From contig SMOI01000489.1 in NCBI GenBank assembly GCA_008000375.1, forward strand, positions 1 through 20,946: DNA of 20,946 nucleotides. The letters are read 5' to 3'. The notes under the pieces are model-generated. The model saw only the letters and a program-made list of their open reading frames with translations. It had not been told where the DNA came from and made no database searches. Origin of the DNA: Poteriospumella lacustris (taxonomy: Eukaryota > Sar > Chrysophyceae > Chromulinales > Dinobryaceae). A program made the translations under genes and the position numbers. Shown one piece after another: positions 1 through 8,725 of this stretch. Positions within the stretch are counted from its first letter, which is position 1. The number at the start of each line of letters is the position of its first letter.

Positions 1-2630
1 ATCAGGAACACCACCACCGCCTGCACCCCGCCCGACAGACGCAACGTCGTCGTGTACACGTACACCATGTTCACCACAAACACCGGCAGCACGTGCACGG
101 TGCCGACCGTCACCACCGCCGTGGCCATCCGACCGTACGAGACGGAGGACGCAGACGCCGTCTTGGCCGCCACCAACGCGGAACGGGTGTGCCGACCACC
201 CGCCCACACCAGCAACGCCAGCCACACCAGCGCCACACTGCCCGCCGTCACGCCGCTCTGCAGCGCCAACGACACGTTCCACGCGTATGTCTCCGCGTAC
301 ACCGTCGTGGTCGCCGTCAGCACCGCATACACCACCAGACTACCCAGCAAATACACCCACAGCGTCCATGCATCCACCCGCCACGGATGCATGACCGCGC
401 TCCACGCATCGACCACCGACCGCCACACGGCCCATGCGGCCGGTGCACCACGCCAGCGGACCCACAGCACGCCCAGGGCCACATCTACCGCCACCGACAA
501 TGCCACCACCAACGCGATGTTCGTAGTCGACGACCCGCAGGCGTACGTGGCCTGCAGTGGGTCGTGCACCGGTCCATTGGCCGTCTGTCCGATCTGACCG
601 ACCTCACAGGCGAACAGGTTGCCGTCCAACACGTTGATATTCACCGCGTTTACCCAGCTGCGCGGCAACGTCCCCGATAACGCGTTCACCTCCAAAGACA
701 CACTCGCCGCCGGGTTGCGCACATAGACCTCGGACGCCTGCTCCGAGATCGTCCCCGACAGCCGATTGAACGACAGGTCCAACAACGTCAGATTCGCCGC
801 CACGAAGCCCGCCGCGATGGTGCCCGTCAACTGGTTGTGCGACAGGTCCAGGCCCTGCAGCGTCTCCGGCAACCGCAGCGTCTCCCCCGGGGGCAGCGCA
901 CCGCGTTGCCCGACAGCGCCAGGTACGTCAGCTGCGACAGACCGTCGAACACACAGCTCGGCACGGTGCCGCCCACGGCACTCGTCTCCACATACGACGA
1001 GTACACGCCCAGCGTGTCCAGCGTCGGAAACACGTCGTACCGACACGACGCGGCGCTGTGCAGCCCCGACAAGATCAGCTCCGTCAGGTTCCCGTTCGCA
1101 CACAGCGCGTCGCCCGGCAGCGTCCCCGACAAGCAGTTCGACGTTAGAATCAGCGACTGGTACCGCCCCGTCCGCAGACTGGCCACCGGCAGCGTGCCGC
1201 TGAACTCGTTGTACGCCGCGTTCAGAATCAGCCCCGACGCCAACGACGCAGCGAAGACGTCGTCGATGGGCCCCGTCAACTGGTTGCTCGACACCACCAC
1301 CACTTTCAGCTTCGGCTGTGTCGCGAACAGACCGCGCACCGACCCCGTCAGCGCCATATCCGACGCGAGGAAGTGCGTCAGGTTGGCGCACTGCTGCAGA
1401 TCGACTGGTAGCGGTCCCCACAGGCCATTGCCTGCCACCGACAGGTACCGCATCGAACACACGCGCTCGCCACGGTCCGGAAAGGTGCCCGAGAACCGGT
1501 TATTGTTCAACAACAGCTGCTCCACCGACGTGTTCCAGACATTGGCGGGCAACGACGCGTTCAACCGGTTCCCAGACAAGTCGAGGAAGAGGAAAGGGTG
1601 GCGTAACAGTGTATCGATGGTATTCGGAGACACAGGGATCCGATTGTCGGCCAACGACAGATACTGCAGTGGCGACGGAATCTGGTGGATCACCATGGCG
1701 GAGAATAGGTTGCCCTCCGCGTTCAGGGACGTGAGATTCGACAACGCAAATACACTGTTCAGCACACCTGTTCATGGACCCGAATGGGGGGTGGGGACAA
1801 TGGGGGAGGGGTTAAACCAGACCGGTTTACCGGGTAACAAGCACAAACAACGCCATACCTGTAAACAAACAGTCTGCGACGAAGAAGTACTCCAACGACA
1901 TCGGCAATGCCTCGGGAATCGCTTGCGTTAGATTGTTCGACGACACATCGAAATACTTCAACGCGGAACAACGACCAATCGTGGAGGGGAGCGGCCCCGT
2001 CAGTGCGTTCGACGAGAAACATGCGATACGCAATGCTATCAGATCCCCGATGGTCACTGGGATCGAGCCGGTGAGCTGATTCGAATAGACCTCCAGTTCC
2101 GTCAACGCCGTCAGGTTGCCAATCGATAATGGTATACGCCCCGTCAGCGCATTGTCGAACAAATACAAGACCTGCAATGATCTCAAATCTCCAATGGTCG
2201 AAGGGATAGGTCCAGTCAGATGAGTGGAAGACAAGTCTAGGCGTTCCAAGGCCGTGAGGTTGCTGATCGACGACGGGATGTTGCTATGGAGGTCATTTTC
2301 ATTCAACTCCAACGTTTGTATTACCGTGAATCCGTCGATCGCCGATGGTATACTGCCCACCAGATTATTGGCGGTCAACTGCAATGCCACCACATGACAG
2401 ACATTTTCCACCGGGCAACACGTTACTCCATACCATCCTGCACATGGATTGTGGGTTGACAGATTCCAGGAGACGGTCCATTGGTTTCCTGTCGTACTGG
2501 AGTAGAGAGCGAGCAAACTATTGATCTCGGACTGTGGGGGTACCTGCGAACAAGTTATACACTGACCATACGTACGTGAAACCAATATACACGCGACTAG
2601 TGCTATCCAGAAAGGGAAAACAACAACCAT
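1..2630 (-). CDS. LRR surface protein with multipass membrane C-terminus (partial, runs off left edge; one frameshift)
   Basis: The product is probably a cell-surface recognition protein. Exon 1 (2630-1859) starts at an ATG followed by a hydrophobic signal peptide (residues ~1-22, ending TYGQ). Next is a plant-type LRR N-cap with a W..S..NPC.GW.GV.C pattern (~27-75), then ~24-residue repeats of the L..L.L..N.LTG.IP type. Exon 2 (1767 leftwards) continues the repeats, more irregularly, to about position 690. A Cys-bearing juxtamembrane part follows. From about 517 to the window edge there are four or five hydrophobic segments (approx. 455-517, 305-370, 205-275, 55-125 and one cut at 1-30), so the C-terminus is polytopic rather than single-pass. 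The reading frame changes at 884-893 (C5G5 run); both sides are good LRR sequence. No kinase domain is visible before the edge. LRR identity is seen directly; receptor function is inferred. Confidence 0.88.
1768..1858 (-). other. Spliceosomal intron in the LRR gene (91 bp)
   Basis: On the minus strand the 5' splice site reads ACAG|GTATGG (intron starts at 1858) and the 3' splice site reads GAACAG|GTGTGC (intron ends at 1768). Joining 1859 to 1767 completes a split glycine codon (phase 1) and continues the LRR pattern as LFTG then VLNSVFALSNLTSLN. Without splicing, exon 1 stops shortly after the junction. The intron is C-rich, with a C-run stretch on its minus strand upstream of the acceptor. 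Confidence 0.85.
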
Positions 2631-3197
2631 AGCGTTTCAAGGATGTTTGTGGTCGATCAGGGGCCCCTCAACACTCAATCAATCAAAACATACGACGTGT
2701 CTGTTTTCCAAAACGAAAAAGAAAAAGACAAAAGACAAAAATGTCGTTTAGGACAACGTCATGCAGGTTGGACTTTGCAGATGTTCAACGAACGACGAAG
2801 ATATACTATATCACTATGTCCAATATGACATCGTCTCTGTGAATCCGAACTCTCTTGGGGGGCACGACCTTTGAACATAAACGTAGCATCGACATATGCT
2901 ACATACTGGTTGTCTTGCGAGCAAGGGTAGTACATGTCGTCACGGACAACAATGTGGATGAGCTGTCTTCTGTTTCTTGCAATTCTATCCGTTCAAATAG
3001 TACACGGTCATCCCAGTGACAGAATCGAATAATCCATTGAACGACCCTACTGTTGTAACCAATCCTCATTATCACCACTGACCCACTGAGTCCCGATACC
3101 AAAAGATACCAAAACCCAAACGAGGAAATACAACCTGGCGACTGTGTTGATAGAAGCTGCCAAACCCGAGCGTCTTCTTCAGATCGCCTAGTCCAAC
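2631..3197. promoter_or_regulatory. Divergent intergenic region between the LRR and BspA-like genes
   Basis: These 567 bases separate two genes that point away from each other, so both promoters should lie here. No convincing coding sequence is present; the short open frames lack family features. An A-rich stretch around 2708-2745 and a CCAAAAGATACCAAAACCC stretch near 3100 are visible. The latter resembles the CCAAAAGATA motif in the TIRs of the element at 7485-7956. No clear TATA box was picked out. Shared regulation of the two surface-type genes is only an inference from geometry. Confidence 0.35.
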
Positions 3198-4178
3198 ATG
3201 ATCCCTTCACCAACGCAGGCGATGGATTCCCATCGCTATGACCATTCAATCCCCATGTTGGTCGACCTGTGTCTATACCGCGTCGTGACCGAGCGTTGTA
3301 GTGGCCGCGTCTTGCCGTATGGCGTTCGACAAATGATCAAGAAGTATGCATGGGTGTCGTTCGACAACACAACGTTGCGGTTGGCCGTGCGGCTGTGGTG
3401 CAGAGACCGATCGAGCGCTCTGCGGCTATACGGTGAGATCAACGAGTGGGACGTGAGTGAAGTAACAAACATGGCAGATTTATTTCAGCACACAGCGTTT
3501 AACGACCGCATAGATCGTTGGGACGTTCGGCGAGTGGTGTCGATGGACGATATATTTCACGACGCAATGAAGTTCAACCAGTCGCTAGATATGTGGAATG
3601 TGAGCAACTCCACGAGCATGCGCGGGCTATTTAAAGGAGCGAACAGGTTCAATCAGCCGTTGTCCTCATGGAACGTAAGCAGAGTTATTTCTATGCGTAG
3701 CATGTTCAAGGATGCGGTAACATTTAATCAGCCGCTACGGGACTGGGATGTCCTTGCTGTTTCCAATCTAAGGCACATGTTCTATAGAGCTGCATCGTTC
3801 AACCAGCCGTTATCGACCTGGAATGTAAGCCATGTTAGGTTGATGGATGGTATGTTTTCCGGTGCAGTGGCGTTCAACCAACCGCTAAATACCTGGGACG
3901 TAAGCCGTGTGAACAATATGCAGTGGATGTTCTGCACCGCGTCATCGTTCAACCAGCCGTTGGCCTCGTGGAATGTGAGCAACGTTACGACTATGTTCTT
4001 CATGTTCCACCATGCATCTTCGTTCAATCAGACGCTGGAAACTTGGGACGTGAGCAAGGTCATCGATATAAGTTCCATGTTCTACGGCGCTTCATCATTC
4101 AACCAGCCCTTGTGGTATGACTGGACTGCAGACTTGTTCGATGACACATCGTCAATGCAGCCGGCAAGAAGTCTGTGA
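3198..4178 (+). CDS. BspA-like (DUF285) leucine-rich repeat protein
   Basis: This is an intact 326-aa single-exon ORF. Residues ~1-75 form a basic, helical-looking head with DLCLYRVV and LPYGVRQMIKKYAW. The usual lead-in follows: TLRLAVRLWCRDRSSALRLYGEI. From ~residue 82 there are nine 25-residue repeats of the form W[DN]V..V..M..MF..A..FNQPL, ending at WYDW. This is the DUF285/BspA-like repeat, known as a surface or adhesion-type LRR in bacteria, many protists, algae and large DNA viruses. There is no signal peptide or membrane helix, so this copy may be cytoplasmic or its leader may lie in an unseen upstream exon. Start choice is uncertain: ATGs at 3198 and 3222 are both in frame, and the second has G at +4. 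Repeats are well kept and without stops, so the gene is probably active. The ligand is unknown. Confidence 0.88.
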   Translation: MIPSPTQAMDSHRYDHSIPMLVDLCLYRVVTERCSGRVLPYGVRQMIKKYAWVSFDNTTLRLAVRLWCRDRSSALRLYGEINEWDVSEVTNMADLFQHTAFNDRIDRWDVRRVVSMDDIFHDAMKFNQSLDMWNVSNSTSMRGLFKGANRFNQPLSSWNVSRVISMRSMFKDAVTFNQPLRDWDVLAVSNLRHMFYRAASFNQPLSTWNVSHVRLMDGMFSGAVAFNQPLNTWDVSRVNNMQWMFCTASSFNQPLASWNVSNVTTMFFMFHHASSFNQTLETWDVSKVIDISSMFYGASSFNQPLWYDWTADLFDDTSSMQPARSL

Positions 4179-4616
4179 TTCGTTCAATGGCAGCGGGTAA
4201 CTGGATGGTGATGCATTGGTATTGGCTACGCTCGGACGACCAGGAAAGAGCGACTAGTTACCATACACAAGCGGACCGATCGAACTGTGGTTCATACGCA
4301 GGCTACGTAGCGTGTTCAAGAATGAAGGCGTCCGTAGGGAGACATTTAAACGAATACGAGTCATTCTCACACGTCCAGCGTTTGTGGGAACGATAGTACC
4401 AACACAGATAAGTATATGTTGTGCGCCATGATTGCTGTCGGAAATCGCAGGACGTTGTACCTGAGCCATCCGACGCTATCCGTTAGACGTTCTTGTTGCG
4501 GTCGGTGGTGGGTCGCGCGACCCGATGTTGTAACAGTATTCCATATTTTCTAGTATTAAATTAATCAAGAAATTCATTACTAAGCTAATTAATTTCAGTA
4601 AGACACGAATTCACAG
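4179..4616. other. Intergenic, no gene recognised
   Basis: Nothing codes convincingly here. The right half becomes AT-rich (about 4540-4605, with repeated TTAATTAA-like words) immediately before the NTPase relic. The last bases read GAATTCACAG, which could serve as a 3' splice site for the open frame that follows. Confidence 0.4.
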
Positions 4617-5274
4617 CTCGGCAAGCGCCGGAAGGTCAGCGGCGTCGCACCCATCACCGACCAGCTGCACTACTTGGAGGCTCTCAATCGTGTCGCCTTG
4701 CAGTCGGGCTTCCGTAACTCCAAGGAGACGCTCGAGATGGCCCACGGCGGCGGGGCGGTGCCGGTGATGTTGCCAGTTGCCGCGCCCATCATTTCGCCCA
4801 CCGCCGCCAACCCGCCCGCGCCCTACAACGCGCCGTACGGCGATGGACGAGAGAGCACCCATCCCCAACCAGTCTTTGTAGACTCCCCGTCCATTCTGAC
4901 CAGCAATCAAATGAGGGTTTTCAACGTCGCTGGAGAGGGAGAAACGCTGGAGGTGGGTGTGTGGGTTACCTTCCATCGTCATTCGACTTGCCAAAGAAAC
5001 GAAGCACAATCGCCGCCGACCTCATCTTCCGACGTATCCGACCGATCGATGAGGTGCGCTTCGCACCAGATGGCATGGTCGCCATGCCATCTGGTGCGGC
5101 CATCCCGGCATCGGTAAGTCCACCGAAGCCAACTTCGTGTTGTTCGAGTTTCTACGGCACTTGGGTGACGGCCAGGACAGCAAATGACCGACGATTGTGG
5201 CACATCATGTGAGTGAGCAGCTGTTCCTGTACAAGTGGAATGCGGTCACACGGAGAGTGGAGCTGAGATGGTAA
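4617..5274 (+). pseudogene. Broken RHS/Crinkler-type P-loop NTPase relic
   Basis: Three consecutive frames on the plus strand carry protein-like sequence. Frame 1 (about 4617-4960) has a basic start, a Pro/Ala-rich linker and a VFVDSPSILTSNQMRVF segment. Frame 2 (about 4961-5080) has LPSSFDLPKKRSTIA and a basic RRIRP stretch. Frame 3 (5098-5274) starts with a Walker A loop, GHPGIGKST, followed by a leucine-rich helix and an LFLYKWNAVTRRVEL strand. The order P-loop, helix, then a strand with a K..TRR-type turn is the pattern of the trypanosome RHS and oomycete/fungal Crinkler NTPase family. Lesions are an extra GT in the GTGTG run near 4957-4963, a frame change at the hairpin 5063-5097, an in-frame TGA at 5185-5187, and a stop at 5272-5274 that truncates the NTPase. 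There is no ATG at the 5' end; an upstream exon joined at 4616/4617 is possible. Walker A is seen directly; the family name is inferred. Confidence 0.6.
5063..5097. repeat. Perfect 16-bp inverted repeat with 3-nt loop inside the NTPase relic
   Basis: Bases 5063-5078 are the exact reverse complement of 5082-5097, with loop TCG. The right arm sits just before the Walker A codons (5098 onward) and coincides with the second frame change of the pseudogene. Confidence 0.9.
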
Positions 5275-5983
5275 CAGGTGAAACGTTTGACGATGTGGAA
5301 GACTTTTCTATTTGATTTCGATGCCCTCAAGTAACGTCAATACAACGCTTAAACCTATGGACAAAAGCGGCCGAACGGTCAATTTTCTCATGCGTTCCCT
5401 GGAGCCGGAGGAGGTGTCACTGAGGCGAGCAGTGGCGCGCTTGCCTGGTAGTAGTTGTCCTCCTCTCAGTACTCAGTAACCCTTCCGCCTAGTAGTAGTT
5501 TGTTGCGCCGTATCCTTTGGAAGGCGGCGCGGATTCATTTAAACATGATTCCTGTCGCGCTACGAAGCATATTCTATTCCCATCATCACCCGTTGATCGT
5601 GGTCGGGATATCGACATCAAAATCGACACAAACAATGCAAAGAAACGGACAAGGAAACGCCAAAGAATAATTCGAATGTAGACAACTGGCTGAAAGCGTT
5701 CTTGTTGCGATGACACGTTAGGCAGATGAAATTGATGCTGCCCTATCTGCTGGTCGCCAAACGTGACTGTCCTCTTAACTATGGCGTACTAGGTGTACTA
5801 TGGCGAAAATCATACAATCCAAGTTAGCTCACGAGGTCAACCTATATGGAGTCGAGTCATGTTTGACTGAAACATTCCCCCTCAACACACCTTGTACCAT
5901 GAACTATGGTACCATGAAGCAAGCCACTACAAGTGTGCGATCTCACCTCCCCTAACTGAGTCAGTTACTTTCCCGGCCATTTT
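5275..5983. other. Intergenic, no gene recognised
   Basis: No convincing coding sequence, RNA or repeat was seen. A small palindrome GTACCAT-GAACT-ATGGTAC lies near 5896-5915. Short open frames here have no recognisable features. Confidence 0.4.
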
Positions 5984-7236
5984 GGTCACAACTTTGTGTA
6001 AGTCACAAGTCTTCATGACAAAATGACAAAGGCAGCCAACTTTGTCAGATGCCTGTACTCTGTTCATTGTGCAATAGGGCAGGCATTTCTGTTTTCTCAC
6101 TGGATAATTAACTGTTTACGATGGTCTTACGTGGACGATCTTCGGAGGTGTAAAGGGCTACAGACACTTCCGGTTGCTACTTGTGTATGACTTGTATATA
6201 ACTGACTTGTTGTTGCGGGGGACACGAGATATGATAGAAAGGGGCCAGGTGCAGACCAAAATACGCGTGGTCGACATATGTTAGTGCACGGGGATATTGA
6301 TACGATATGGAATAATAAGCAATACGGGTAGGTATACGGCGGTCTTGAAAACTCGTCTTGTACCTTTGATCAGACAGGATGCTGTTCCAACAGTCGATGG
6401 GTACCCACCTTTCTGTTGCCGAACTAAGGCAGCCGGTTGAACGGTTAAACGACCGCGTCCTTTGCAGGTTCGCCAAAACCGGGAGCAGAAGGAGCCGCAT
6501 CATTCAAAGCAGGAACAATACTAGTAGTAGTTGGCTCGATTAAGTTGGCTAGCTGTTGTAAAATCTTAAACCGGTGAGGACCTTCGAATCCCGCACAGTC
6601 GTAGTCAGGATCGAGCACAATCATCACGTGCACACGACGCTCATCCTTTCCCGCGATTTCCCAGTGCGTGAAGATCTGCGGGTCAACTTTCTTTTTATCA
6701 CCGTCCGAGCGCAGGTTGATCACCATATATCGAGCGTAGTTGACAATGCTGATGATGGCAGCTGGAGACAAGTCGTCGATGGTTAGTGCGTAGTGCAGAG
6801 TGTCGAACAGCACACTCTGCACGAAGTTGCAAAACCTCGCATGAGCAGCATCGGAATCGTTCCCAATAATGCCATTCTTTGGCGTAGCAGATTGCACAAC
6901 ACTGTTATTGCCGGATACATCCCCATAAGAACTTCTCTCTCTTGTCGGGTTTCCCTCTTGTTGAACGATGATGTTTTCCCCTGTTTTCTCAAAGTAAACA
7001 GTGTCGAACGTATCCAACGACGAAATCGATTGAGCATCCGAACCATTTTTCGGTTTAACGATGTACAAGTAGAATTTCACCTTCGCAGATTCCAAAAGTA
7101 TATATCGGCGATTGAATGGAGACACGTTTCCGAGAGGTTGAACGTTCCGCCAATACATTTCATGGTTGTTGATGCGAATTCTGTCTGAAATTTTGTCTCT
7201 TTGGTAATCACGATAGTGACGAATAGAATCCAAAAT
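5984..7236. repeat. Direct repeat unit, copy 1 (~1.25 kb)
   Basis: This copy matches 17228-18480 in the same orientation at a constant offset of 11,244. Line-by-line comparison shows no difference over about 5991-7186. A few mismatches occur at the left edge (5983, 5990) and several in 7187-7230; after that similarity is lost. It covers the 3' flank and all but the N-terminal codons of the unrecognised gene at 6445-7278. Confidence 0.93.
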
Positions 7237-7278
7237 TAATTTCGGACTAACTGCTGCAAAAACGGTCGCCGGATTCAT
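6445..7278 (-). CDS. Unrecognised ~277-aa protein, copy 1 of a duplicated pair
   Basis: I do not recognise the family. The 277-aa ORF has no signal peptide or membrane helix. A charged N-terminal region (YRDYQRDKISDRIRINNHE) is followed by a strand-rich part (KVKFYLYIVKPKNGS), a polar low-complexity stretch at ~residues 105-145, then a more folded-looking C-terminal half (FTHWEIAGKDERRVHVMIVLDPDYDC) and a Pro/Ala-rich tail. The start is supported by the second copy: both ATGs follow a CCCAAGA-type context although the codons after them differ. Residues after ~33 are the same as in the copy at 17689-18510. A second minus-strand open frame (6503-6177, 108 aa) overlaps the 3' end and is equally shared; it may be 3' UTR or an alternative terminal exon. 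Preservation of a long ORF argues for a real gene, but as the copies are identical in the body, no substitution test is possible here. Confidence 0.6.
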   Translation of the reverse strand: MNPATVFAAVSPKLILDSIRHYRDYQRDKISDRIRINNHEMYWRNVQPLGNVSPFNRRYILLESAKVKFYLYIVKPKNGSDAQSISSLDTFDTVYFEKTGENIIVQQEGNPTRERSSYGDVSGNNSVVQSATPKNGIIGNDSDAAHARFCNFVQSVLFDTLHYALTIDDLSPAAIISIVNYARYMVINLRSDGDKKKVDPQIFTHWEIAGKDERRVHVMIVLDPDYDCAGFEGPHRFKILQQLANLIEPTTTSIVPALNDAAPSAPGFGEPAKDAVV

Positions 7279-7484
7279 CTCTTGGGTATTTTGAGAAGCA
7301 AAAGGAATGAAAAATTGAACTCCAGGTACAAGGCCTACTAAGCCTAAACGGGTTGTTTTCGCCTTTCTTTCTGATCACTGGCACCAACGCACGCTGCGAA
7401 ACGTGTGTGATGATGGACAACGAACGATCGCGACACATTACGACACAGTCGACTTTTAAATTCAAATCGCTCGTGTAACACCTA

Positions 7485-7956
7485 CCGGATTTGTACTATC
7501 TTTTGGTATTGGAGTATTTGGTATTTTATGATGCCGTTAAATAATTGTTTCCAAATTGGTATTTGTCAGGGACAATACTTTTACTAATCGAGTGTTGCGC
7601 CTGCTGCGGCTTAAATGGATGAGGTCAGGTAGGTACTGAGCACGTCTGCATATGGGATCTTCATCTTCTCATATCGGTGAAAGCAGTGGCGTCTTTCTGC
7701 AGCTAACGTAAAGCCAATAAAGCAACTGTGCAACATTTTAAGAAAGAGAAGTCATTTGTGCGGGACTGCACAGTACAATAAAGGCAAACTACTCAGTATT
7801 TTTGGAATACAACAGTGGTATAGAGATACAGTAATTTTCCTGGAATTGGTATTCTTCGGGCGTAATTTATTTGCTACATTGAGCGACTCGCACTTAAATT
7901 AGTATTCGAACAAATAATTATTTAAATACCAATACCAAAAGATAGTACAAATCCGG
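7485..7956. mobile_element. MITE-like element with 28-bp TIRs and TA flanks
   Basis: The ends are exact inverted repeats of 28 bp beginning CCGGATTTGTACTATC (left from 7485; right reading leftwards from 7956). Both sides are flanked by TA (7483-7484 and 7957-7958). No coding sequence is present in the 472 bp. TA target duplication, short length and lack of ORF fit a non-autonomous Tc1/mariner-like MITE; the superfamily is inferred from the TA only. Confidence 0.75.
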
Positions 7957-8448
7957 TACCGGGTTATCAGTATCTTTTGGGAAAATGAAATAAATAATTA
8001 TCGACGAAAATCCCACATTGTCGGAACAGTGTCGAAATTTAAATTTAACGTAAATTTTCGAAAAAATTACAATCGCTTCACAATCGGTCTGGTATGATCT
8101 ACAAAACGAGTGAAAAATACAGAAGACACAGACAAGCACAATCGAACCGATTATGGTCGGGAGCGTTTCTCTGGCTTGAACAGGTCCGGAGCAGACGGAA
8201 TGCGATGATGATACAGATTCCTGGACATCCTGGGACTCCTGAAACTGAGGCTTTTCTGTTGATCGATTGCTGGAATCGTCGCTGGGATCCATCGCACAAG
8301 AGAATAAAACTATCTGGTACCACGTGTCCTTACCAGAAGAGCTGCCTGTTGCCAATGCGTCCTTTGTGGAGAACGCGACCATCGCGGATTCAGTCTGAAG
8401 TTCCTGTGAAGACAAGGCGAATTCGCCGATCACTCTGTCGACGCTCAT
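7918..8448 (-). CDS. Small Ser-rich one-pass membrane protein ORF, left palindrome copy
   Basis: The ORF is 176 aa and not recognised. It has an acidic/Ser-rich N-terminal part (SMDPSDDSSNRSTE-like stretches and SVSSSHSVCSG) and one hydrophobic segment at ~residues 96-112 (TLPTIIGSIVLVCVFCIFHSF), then a short tail. The first ~132 residues equal those of the ORF at 9529-10005, encoded by the opposite arm of the palindrome. Beyond the arm end (8016) the tail diverges, and the last ~12 codons plus stop (PDLYYLLVLVFK) are supplied by the right TIR of the adjacent MITE. The opposite strand is also open (8094-8507), so coding sense is not certain; the single clean hydrophobic helix favours this strand. 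A 15-bp indel just upstream of the ATG distinguishes the two copies. Confidence 0.4.
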   Translation of the reverse strand: MSVDRVIGEFALSSQELQTESAMVAFSTKDALATGSSSGKDTWYQIVLFSCAMDPSDDSSNRSTEKPQFQESQDVQESVSSSHSVCSGPVQARETLPTIIGSIVLVCVFCIFHSFCRSYQTDCEAIVIFSKIYVKFKFRHCSDNVGFSSIIIYFIFPKDTDNPVPDLYYLLVLVFK

Positions 8449-8725
8449 CGTCGAAACATTTTGTGAATCTTTGCAGAGCTATACGAGCTGTACGAAGCAA
8501 CTATTAGAACGAAAATGTGAACGAAGCAAAAATTTGACATGAGTTCATTTACCATAACCCTCCGTAAGGAACCCTCTCCTAGCAACTTCAACATGCCAAC
8601 TTCAATGTTGAAGTTGGCACCACGGGAGAGGATTCTTGTTTCATACTGACGTTCTTATCCACTCAGAAAAATGCTCACATCTTTATGTTTGGAACTGTCT
8701 CTGCAAGCTCCACGATCGCTAACTT
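8016..8725. repeat. Left arm of large inverted repeat (~710 bp)
   Basis: This arm is the reverse complement of 9264-9960 with very few differences: a one-base difference near 8043, a ~15-bp insertion near 8455-8475, and small changes at 8631-8651 and at the inner end. The outer boundary is sharp at ATTGTCGGAACAGTG; the inner boundary fades after CGATCGCT. It encloses a 538-bp unmatched spacer with the right arm. Confidence 0.92.
8594..8619. repeat. 12-bp perfect hairpin, 2-nt loop, inside the palindrome arm
   Basis: TGCCAACTTCAA is followed by TG and then its exact reverse complement. A further CAACTTCAA copy precedes it at 8583-8591. The equivalent structure is at 9371-9394 in the right arm. 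Confidence 0.85.

Noticed and set aside
52-680. Plus-strand ORFs rich in Thr, His and Arg
   Set aside because: They are shadows of the minus-strand membrane region of the LRR gene.
837-1931. 364-codon plus-strand ORF
   Set aside because: It lies opposite the LRR exon, crosses the intron, has no family features and is explained by GC-rich codons on the other strand.
8094-8507. Opposite-strand ORF in the palindrome arm (and its copy 9482-9997)
   Set aside because: Arg/Trp-rich, without helix or motif; less plausible than the one-pass membrane ORF, though not excluded.
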